DNA from: Actinomycetota bacterium
Lineage (GTDB): Bacteria > Actinomycetota > Actinomycetes > Nanopelagicales > Nanopelagicaceae
DNA length: 12,299 nucleotides
Assembly (NCBI GenBank): GCA_009699645.1
Contig: WLNU01000027.1
Location: 1 to 12,299 of the forward strand
Direction of reading: 5' to 3'
Below the pieces are notes generated by a model, which was not told the origin of the DNA, ran no database searches, and saw nothing but the letters and a program-made list of their open reading frames with translations. The position numbers and the translations under genes are program-made. Positions within the stretch are counted from its first letter, which is position 1, and each line of letters starts with the position of its first letter. Positions 7,338 through 12,299 of the stretch are shown piece after piece.

Positions 7338-7696
7338 ACCATCGAATCTGCCGCCATCTCAATGTAGCTCCACAACTGGTCCTTCAACGCCGCATCCATA
7401 TCCATGCCATCAACGGCCTTGTGCATCGCGTTAAGCCAGGCATCGTGGGCTACTGTGTTGATGTGAAATCCAGCATGGCGCATTCGAAGTCGTGGATGAC
7501 CCCGAAGCTCTTGATAGGTAGTTGGTCCACCCCAGTACTGCTCTAGAAACATCTTCAGCCGCTCAGCTGCGCCTTTTAAATCACCCTCAGGATACATAGG
7601 GCGCAAAATAGGATCGGTTGCAACATGGGCATAGAACTGCGAAACCAAATCGTTAAAGAATTTTTCGCCACCTACTTGTTCGTAATAACTGCTCAT
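7322..7696 (-). CDS. glbO: Group II truncated haemoglobin
   Basis: A 124-residue haem protein of the 2-on-2 globin fold. Family-defining positions are visible: Tyr22 (B10), Tyr36 (CD1), the proximal haem ligand His74 in [11 protein letters not shown], and Trp87 (G8). The [10 protein letters not shown] segment is nearly that of M. tuberculosis GlbO. Group II proteins bind O2 tightly, and roles in oxygen handling, respiration and NO or peroxide chemistry have been proposed. It is the last gene of the minus-strand operon: its ATG overlaps the stop of the preceding MFS gene (ATGA, 4 bp) and lacks a Shine-Dalgarno, so translation is probably coupled. Its 3' end overlaps the channel gene. Confidence 0.95.
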   Translation of the reverse strand: MSSYYEQVGGEKFFNDLVSQFYAHVATDPILRPMYPEGDLKGAAERLKMFLEQYWGGPTTYQELRGHPRLRMRHAGFHINTVAHDAWLNAMHKAVDGMDMDAALKDQLWSYIEMAADSMVNQPD

Positions 7697-8958
7697 GCGT
7701 TAAGACTAGCGCTGTCTTTGCTCTTGCCAATCTGTAAAACAAAATAACTTGTGATGATACAAAGGGCACCACTCACATAAAATGCTGCGGCGTAATCACC
7801 AAATTTAACGCGTACGATCGCCGCTCCCAGCGCAGCGATTGAACCACCTATCTGGTGTGCGGCAAATACCCAGCCATAGATCACGGTCCCGCGATCTGGC
7901 CCCAAAATTGTGCGACAGAGCATCACTGTTGGTGGAACCGTTGCCACCCAATCGAGACCATAAAAAATAACAAAGATTAAAGTTGATGGATGCAACGTCG
8001 AAAATAGAATTGAAGGTAATAAGAACAAGGACAGGCCTCGTAGTCCGTAATAAAAGAACAAAAGTTTTCGTGGATCATATTTATCGGTTAACCAGCCCGA
8101 GAATAAAGTACCGATCACATCAAAGAAACCAACAAGTGCTAACAAGCTAGCCGCCATCACCTGACCCATTCCATGGTCGTGAGCAGCTGGAATAAAATGA
8201 GTACCGATTAATCCGCTCGTTGATAAGCCGCAGACAAAGAAGGAGCCAGTCAGGTACCAGAAATCCCTATGGGCACTAGCCTCTTTTAAGGTAACTATTG
8301 CCAACTTTGCCGCACTCATTTCAGATTTCACCGGTGGCATCCAGTCATCTGGCGCACCGTATGGCAATAGGCCAAGGTCGGCGGGTTTTTCGCGCAGGAA
8401 TAGATAGATAAACGGAACCATTAACAGTGAAGCAGCGCCAATAGTTAGACCAATTGATCTCCAGCCATGAAGCTCCGATAGACGACTCAGACCTGGCAAG
8501 AAGATTAGCTGCCCTGCAGCACCAGCTGCAGTTAAACCACCTATTACTAAACCTCTGCGCTTAACGAACCAGCGATTTGCAATAGTTGCGGCAAAGACAA
8601 GTGCCATAGAGCCAGTCCCAATACCTACGATGACACCCCAGGTTGCAACTAACTGCCAGGGTGCATGTATTTGCGTCGTTAGAAATGCACCTGTACTAAC
8701 TGTTGTTAGTGCGCCCATCACAACTTTGCGCACAGTGAAGCGCTCCATCAACGCTGCGGCAAAGGGCGCAGTTAATCCAAATAACAAAACATTGACTGAG
8801 ATGGCCAGGGAGATCTGTTCGCGGTTCCAACCAAAGGCCTCTTCAAGAGGAACAATTAAAACTGAGGGCGCTGATCTAAAACCTGCAGTTGCAACTAAAG
8901 TAAAAAACGTAACAATCGCAGCGATCCACGCCGGATGTATCTTTGACTTAATCGCCAT
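7693..8958 (-). CDS. MFS transporter (monocarboxylate/OFA-like)
   Basis: A 421-residue inner-membrane transporter with about 12 hydrophobic segments in two halves. The N-terminal segment Gly-Phe-Arg-Ser-Ala-Pro-Ser-Val with [13 protein letters not shown] (26-50), the loop [13 protein letters not shown] (189-201) after TM6, and the motif-A-like [11 protein letters not shown] (288-298) after TM8 resemble the monocarboxylate and oxalate/formate-type MFS branch. An organic acid substrate is plausible but not shown. The ATG overlaps the stop of the upstream MFS gene by 11 bp and has GAGAAG just upstream. Its own stop overlaps the glbO start. The protein is complete, with no frameshift. Confidence 0.88.
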   Translation of the reverse strand: MAIKSKIHPAWIAAIVTFFTLVATAGFRSAPSVLIVPLEEAFGWNREQISLAISVNVLLFGLTAPFAAALMERFTVRKVVMGALTTVSTGAFLTTQIHAPWQLVATWGVIVGIGTGSMALVFAATIANRWFVKRRGLVIGGLTAAGAAGQLIFLPGLSRLSELHGWRSIGLTIGAASLLMVPFIYLFLREKPADLGLLPYGAPDDWMPPVKSEMSAAKLAIVTLKEASAHRDFWYLTGSFFVCGLSTSGLIGTHFIPAAHDHGMGQVMAASLLALVGFFDVIGTLFSGWLTDKYDPRKLLFFYYGLRGLSLFLLPSILFSTLHPSTLIFVIFYGLDWVATVPPTVMLCRTILGPDRGTVIYGWVFAAHQIGGSIAALGAAIVRVKFGDYAAAFYVSGALCIITSYFVLQIGKSKDSASLNA

Positions 8959-10165
8959 CGCTTCTCACTCTCATAGATAGCACGCCTAAAAGTAGCACTG
9001 GAATCGCAGCGAATAAGCAAAGCCATCCATAACTCAACATTCCGATAATGAGACCAGCTACTGCTCCGCCGCCTGCCCCTGATAAGTTCATAACTAAATC
9101 ACTGGCACCCTGGGATGCAGGGCGCATCTGGATTGAAACAGACTCTGAAAGAAAAGCAGAGCCTGCAATTAATGTGCACGACCAACCTAGGCCAAGTAAG
9201 AACAGGCCTACTCCTAATTGAATTGCGTTATCGGCAGCAGCGCTACCTGCAACAATAGTTGAGGCCAATAAAATAACGAAGCCTATTTGAATGACACGGA
9301 CTCGTCCCAATCGATCACTCAACGATCCAATAATTGGTGAAAAGGCATACATGCCTAAAACATGCACACTGATGACAAAACCAATAATGCGTAAAGAGAC
9401 ATCGACATGTTTCATGTGGATAGGAGTCATCACCATTACAGAGACCATTGCAACATGACCAATGGCAATTGCAGAGATTGCAAAGAGCGCCTTAGGATTT
9501 GAGCGAATGTGTGAGAGAGCGGCTTTTGTCGAGCCTTTGTGTTGCACGACGCTGGCCTCTTTTTCCGCTGTTAAATAAGGGTCAGGGCGCAGAAAGATAA
9601 AAATTACTAAGGCAGCTAGAAAGAGCGTGAGTGCTGATACTAAGTACGGGCCAACCAAGGGCGGCAAATTAAAGAGTTCGGCTATGTTGCCAGCTGGGTC
9701 CATGAGGTTTGGTCCAGCGACTGCGCCAATCGTTGAACCCCAGACTACAAAGGAGAGTTGTTTGGCGCGGGTTTCATTTGTAGCTAAATCAATTGCGGCA
9801 AAGCGCGCTTGGTATCCCGCAGCCGATGCTGCACCCACAAGAAAAGTTCCAAGGAGCATGAAAAATAAATTGCGCTGAGCACCACCCAGGATTGCAAAGA
9901 TTGAACCGATAACTCCAGAGGCATATCCAACCGATAGCGCTAAGCGTCTTCCACCGTGCGCAGTTAATCGCGCTAATGGAAGTGCAAGAGCTGCAGCACC
10001 TAGCACGGCACTTGTTTGTGCAAGACCTGCAAGTGTTTCTGAGTCGGTGATGGATGAGACTAAAAGTGATCCAGCGGCAACCGTGCCGGCAACTCCAACG
10101 CCGCTAAGAACCTGTGCACTGGCAAGGGTTCGAACCACACGTTGTTGGAGTTGAGAATTTGGCAT
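8948..10165 (-). CDS. MFS transporter (second, drug-efflux-like)
   Basis: A 405-residue membrane protein with about 12 predicted spans and a long central loop (about 192-225). A motif-A element GSLSDRLGRVR (280-290) lies between TM8 and TM9, with a weaker copy LARLTAHGGRR (64-74) after TM2. MVMTPIHMKH (244-253) lies in the second half. The overall pattern suits a DHA1-type exporter, but the substrate cannot be read from the sequence. It is distinct from the neighbouring MFS protein rather than a recent duplicate. The start overlaps the thioesterase stop by one base (TAATG) and has no Shine-Dalgarno, pointing to termination-reinitiation. An effect on a substrate shared with the thioesterase is conceivable but only inferred. 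Confidence 0.86.
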   Translation of the reverse strand: MPNSQLQQRVVRTLASAQVLSGVGVAGTVAAGSLLVSSITDSETLAGLAQTSAVLGAAALALPLARLTAHGGRRLALSVGYASGVIGSIFAILGGAQRNLFFMLLGTFLVGAASAAGYQARFAAIDLATNETRAKQLSFVVWGSTIGAVAGPNLMDPAGNIAELFNLPPLVGPYLVSALTLFLAALVIFIFLRPDPYLTAEKEASVVQHKGSTKAALSHIRSNPKALFAISAIAIGHVAMVSVMVMTPIHMKHVDVSLRIIGFVISVHVLGMYAFSPIIGSLSDRLGRVRVIQIGFVILLASTIVAGSAAADNAIQLGVGLFLLGLGWSCTLIAGSAFLSESVSIQMRPASQGASDLVMNLSGAGGGAVAGLIIGMLSYGWLCLFAAIPVLLLGVLSMRVRSDGD

Positions 10166-10539
10166 TAACTAGTTTCGAGGTATTTGTTCAAAACTTCTCG
10201 TTGCTGCTCACTCAGCGGACGAGAGCTCTTTGTATCTTCGGTAACTGCAACCTGTACAGTCTTAACGCGGGCACAGAGCAACCCGTTATTAAAGACCTCA
10301 TAGACCAAGATAAAAGATGCGGTGCCAATAGATTCAACCCACATCGTGACATCGATGTAGATATTGCCCTCTGCGATCGGTGCTTTGTAATCGGCCTCGG
10401 CACGAGCCACAACCATGTTAAAGAAACCAAACAAGGCAAATCGCGCCTCTTGGGCAATCGTTAGATATTTTGCATGGTTAACGTGGCCCACTGCATCTAA
10501 ATCATCCCAGCGCACATACTGCTTATTCGTAAATTTCAT
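10165..10539 (-). CDS. Hotdog-fold acyl-CoA thioesterase (4HBT type)
   Basis: A 124-residue protein probably hydrolysing an acyl-CoA to the free acid and CoA in the cytosol. The N-terminal VRWDDLDAVGHVNHAKYL (9-26) is the 4-hydroxybenzoyl-CoA thioesterase-like signature. One Asp in the Trp-Asp-Asp-Leu-Asp cluster (12-15) is the probable catalytic acid, and Gly-His-Val-Asn follows. Residues 27-40 form the long central helix, and the rest gives the beta-sheet. Length is usual for a single hotdog domain that works as a dimer or tetramer. Its ATG follows the ettA stop directly (TAAATG) with little ribosome-binding signal. From memory, M. tuberculosis Rv2475c is a comparable protein close to the EttA gene Rv2477c. 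The natural substrate is unknown. Confidence 0.9.
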   Translation of the reverse strand: MKFTNKQYVRWDDLDAVGHVNHAKYLTIAQEARFALFGFFNMVVARAEADYKAPIAEGNIYIDVTMWVESIGTASFILVYEVFNNGLLCARVKTVQVAVTEDTKSSRPLSEQQREVLNKYLETS

Positions 10540-12207
10540 TTAGCGGGTCAACTTTCTATACGTAACGCGGTGCGGACGGGCAGCATCGGCGCCTAATCGT
10601 TGGATTTTATTCTCTTCATAGGATTCGAAGTTGCCTTCAAACCAGAACCACTTTGAATCACCCTCATAGGCCAAGATATGTGTTGCTACGCGGTCCAAAA
10701 ACCATCGATCGTGAGAGATAACTACGGCGCAACCTGGAAACTCCAGCAACGCATTTTCAAGTGAACCAAGAGTCTCAACATCTAAGTCATTCGTTGGCTC
10801 ATCCAGGAGGAGTAAGTTGCCACCTTGTTTGAGCGTCAAAGCTAAGTTCAAACGGTTGCGCTCGCCGCCCGATAAAATTCCTGCAGGCTTTTGTTGATCT
10901 GGGCCTTTAAAACCAAAGCAGGATACGTAGGCCCGTGATGGCATTTCAACCATTCCGACTTTAATGAAATCAAGGCCATCTGAGACGACCTCCCACAAAC
11001 TCTTCTTAGGGTCGATTCCGCCACGGGATTGATCAACGTAGGAAATCTTTACCGTTTCACCAATCTTCACATTTCCAGAGTCCGGAGTTTCAAGACCTAG
11101 TATTGTTTTAAAGAGCGTTGTCTTACCGGCACCGTTGGGTCCGATTACTCCAATGATTCCATTGCGGGGCAGAGTAAATGAGAGATCATCGATTAGTACG
11201 CGATCGCCAAAGCCCTTCGTTAAATGCTCAACTTCGATAACAACGTTTCCAAGACGGGGCCCTGGTGGAATCTGAATCTCTTCAAAATCCAACTTGCGCA
11301 TCTTGTCAGCCTCAGCGGCCATCTCTTCATAGCGAGCAAGGCGGGCCTTTGATTTAACTTGGCGCCCCTTTGCATTTTGACGGACCCATTCAAGCTCTTC
11401 AGTTAAACGCTTTGCGCGCTTGGCATCTTTCTGGCCTTCGATCTTAAGGCGCGCAGATTTTGTCTCTAAATACGTCGTGTAGTTACCTTCATATGGATAG
11501 GCACGACCACGATCGAGTTCGAGAATCCACTGGGCCACGTTGTCCAAGAAATATCTATCGTGCGTAATCGCAACTACTGCGCCGGCATACTTATTTAAAT
11601 GCTGCTCGAGCCATAAAACAGATTCGGCATCTAAGTGGTTTGTAGGCTCATCGAGAAGTAATAGATCTGGGGCTTGTAAGAGCAGTTTGCACAAAGCAAC
11701 CCGGCGCTTTTCTCCACCCGATAAAACCGATACATCGGCATCAGGTGGTGGACAGCGCAGAGCATCCATCGCCTGTTCAAGTTGTGAATCAAGCTCCCAG
11801 GCATTTCGGTGATCGAGCTTTTCTTGTAGATCACCCATCTCAGCCAATAACTTGTCATAGTCGGCATCTGGATTGCCGAGCTCTTCGCTAATCACATTAA
11901 AGCGATCGAGCATCGCAACGGTTTCAGCGACTCCCTCTTTAACGTTATCAATTACATTTTTGCTCTCATTTAAAACTGGCTCCTGCATCAAAATTCCAAC
12001 AGAAAAGCCAGGGGTTAAATAGGCCTCACCATTAGATGGCTGCTGCAAACCGGCCATAATCTGAAGGACGGTGGACTTACCCGCACCGTTAGGGCCGACC
12101 ACGCCAATCTTGGCGCCGGGGTAAAACATCAAAGTAACGTCGTCGAGAATTACTTTCTCACCATGCGCTTTTCGCGCCTTTTTCATCGTATAAATGAACT
12201 CAGCCAT
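10540..12207 (-). CDS. ettA: Energy-dependent translational throttle protein (ABC-F ATPase)
   Basis: A cytosolic ribosome-binding ATPase that enters the E site and, in E. coli, gates the first elongation step according to ATP/ADP. Its 555 residues equal the usual EttA length. Domain 1 has Walker A GPNGAGKS (38-45), an arm insertion (about 95-137), signature LSGGE (162-166), Walker B LLLLDEP (182-188, catalytic Glu187) and the switch His216. A charged linker (about 245-320), including [20 protein letters not shown], is the P-site-tRNA interaction motif. Domain 2 has GPNGAGKT (356-363), LSGGE (445-449), LLLLDEP (465-471) and His499. No transmembrane segments are present, as expected. It is the first gene of the five-gene minus-strand block. 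Only a weak AAGG stands nine bases before the ATG, and a TAAGGT eight bases upstream could be a -10 box. Confidence 0.97.
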   Translation of the reverse strand: MAEFIYTMKKARKAHGEKVILDDVTLMFYPGAKIGVVGPNGAGKSTVLQIMAGLQQPSNGEAYLTPGFSVGILMQEPVLNESKNVIDNVKEGVAETVAMLDRFNVISEELGNPDADYDKLLAEMGDLQEKLDHRNAWELDSQLEQAMDALRCPPPDADVSVLSGGEKRRVALCKLLLQAPDLLLLDEPTNHLDAESVLWLEQHLNKYAGAVVAITHDRYFLDNVAQWILELDRGRAYPYEGNYTTYLETKSARLKIEGQKDAKRAKRLTEELEWVRQNAKGRQVKSKARLARYEEMAAEADKMRKLDFEEIQIPPGPRLGNVVIEVEHLTKGFGDRVLIDDLSFTLPRNGIIGVIGPNGAGKTTLFKTILGLETPDSGNVKIGETVKISYVDQSRGGIDPKKSLWEVVSDGLDFIKVGMVEMPSRAYVSCFGFKGPDQQKPAGILSGGERNRLNLALTLKQGGNLLLLDEPTNDLDVETLGSLENALLEFPGCAVVISHDRWFLDRVATHILAYEGDSKWFWFEGNFESYEENKIQRLGADAARPHRVTYRKLTR

Positions 12208-12261
12208 GGGATGAAACCTTATCGTTATGTATCGGTAGACTTAGCATCCACGACCCTACAG

Positions 12262-12299
12262 GCGCCTGTAGCTCAGTCGGATAGAGCACCTGCCTTCTA
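12262..12299 (+). tRNA. tRNA-Arg (anticodon TCT), 5' part
   Basis: The first 38 bases of a tRNA gene cut by the window end. The acceptor 5' strand GCGCCTG is followed by TA, the D-arm GCTC...GAGC, the anticodon-stem 5' strand CCTGC and the loop CTTCTA. This places TCT at positions 34-36, reading arginine AGA/AGG. The 3' half lies outside. The 54-bp spacer to ettA holds both divergent promoters; TAGACT (12236-12241) and TAGCAT (12242-12247) are candidate -10 boxes, neither with a clear -35. Confidence 0.93.

Noticed and set aside
7331..7546. Plus-strand frame after the channel stop as a lost C-terminal domain joined by frameshift
   Set aside because: Its product does not resemble the MscS alpha/beta domain and is antisense to the intact glbO gene.

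Overview
The window looks like part of a small, tightly packed actinobacterial chromosome with moderate base composition. The gene set (rpiB, trmB, pepN, an HNH nuclease, glbO, ettA) has actinobacterial-type motifs, but the codons are much less GC-rich than in Streptomyces or Mycobacterium. Together with overlapping neighbours and almost no spacer DNA, this suggests a streamlined freshwater or marine actinobacterium, such as the acI/Nanopelagicales group. That placement is inferred from content, not from a database match.

Left part (1-2250): a divergent pair of complete tRNA genes (Pro-TGG on -, Gly-TCC on +), then two divergent genes for exported proteins. One encodes a 387-residue collagen-like protein with 50 unbroken Gly-X-Y triplets. 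The other encodes a small alanine-rich helical protein with a basic Gly/His/Lys tail. A 258-bp spacer separates their starts. A strong intrinsic terminator follows the second gene and is the only convincing one in the window.

Middle part (2279-7334): rpiB (+) converges on trmB (-), which diverges from pepN (+). pepN converges on a 61-residue single-span membrane protein (-) lying just downstream of an HNH endonuclease gene (-). That nuclease gene diverges from a short MscS-like channel gene (+). Convergent pairs overlap by 29, 4 and 13 bp.

Right part (7322-12207): a minus-strand block of five genes with no spacers: ettA (ABC-F ribosome factor), a hotdog-fold thioesterase, two MFS transporters and the truncated haemoglobin glbO. 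Its junctions are 0, -1, -11 and -4 bp, so it is very probably one translationally coupled operon. A tRNA-Arg(TCT) gene begins divergently from ettA and is cut by the window end.

The order rpiB - pepN - HNH nuclease - glbO - thioesterase - ettA resembles, from memory, the Rv2465c-Rv2477c region of Mycobacterium tuberculosis, so most of this is a conserved actinobacterial housekeeping neighbourhood. I see no phage, transposon, CRISPR or defence system. The less ordinary items are the small membrane protein (possibly a CtaJ-like oxidase subunit), the channel lacking its C-terminal cage, the collagen-like/helical exported pair, and signs of leaderless translation starts.
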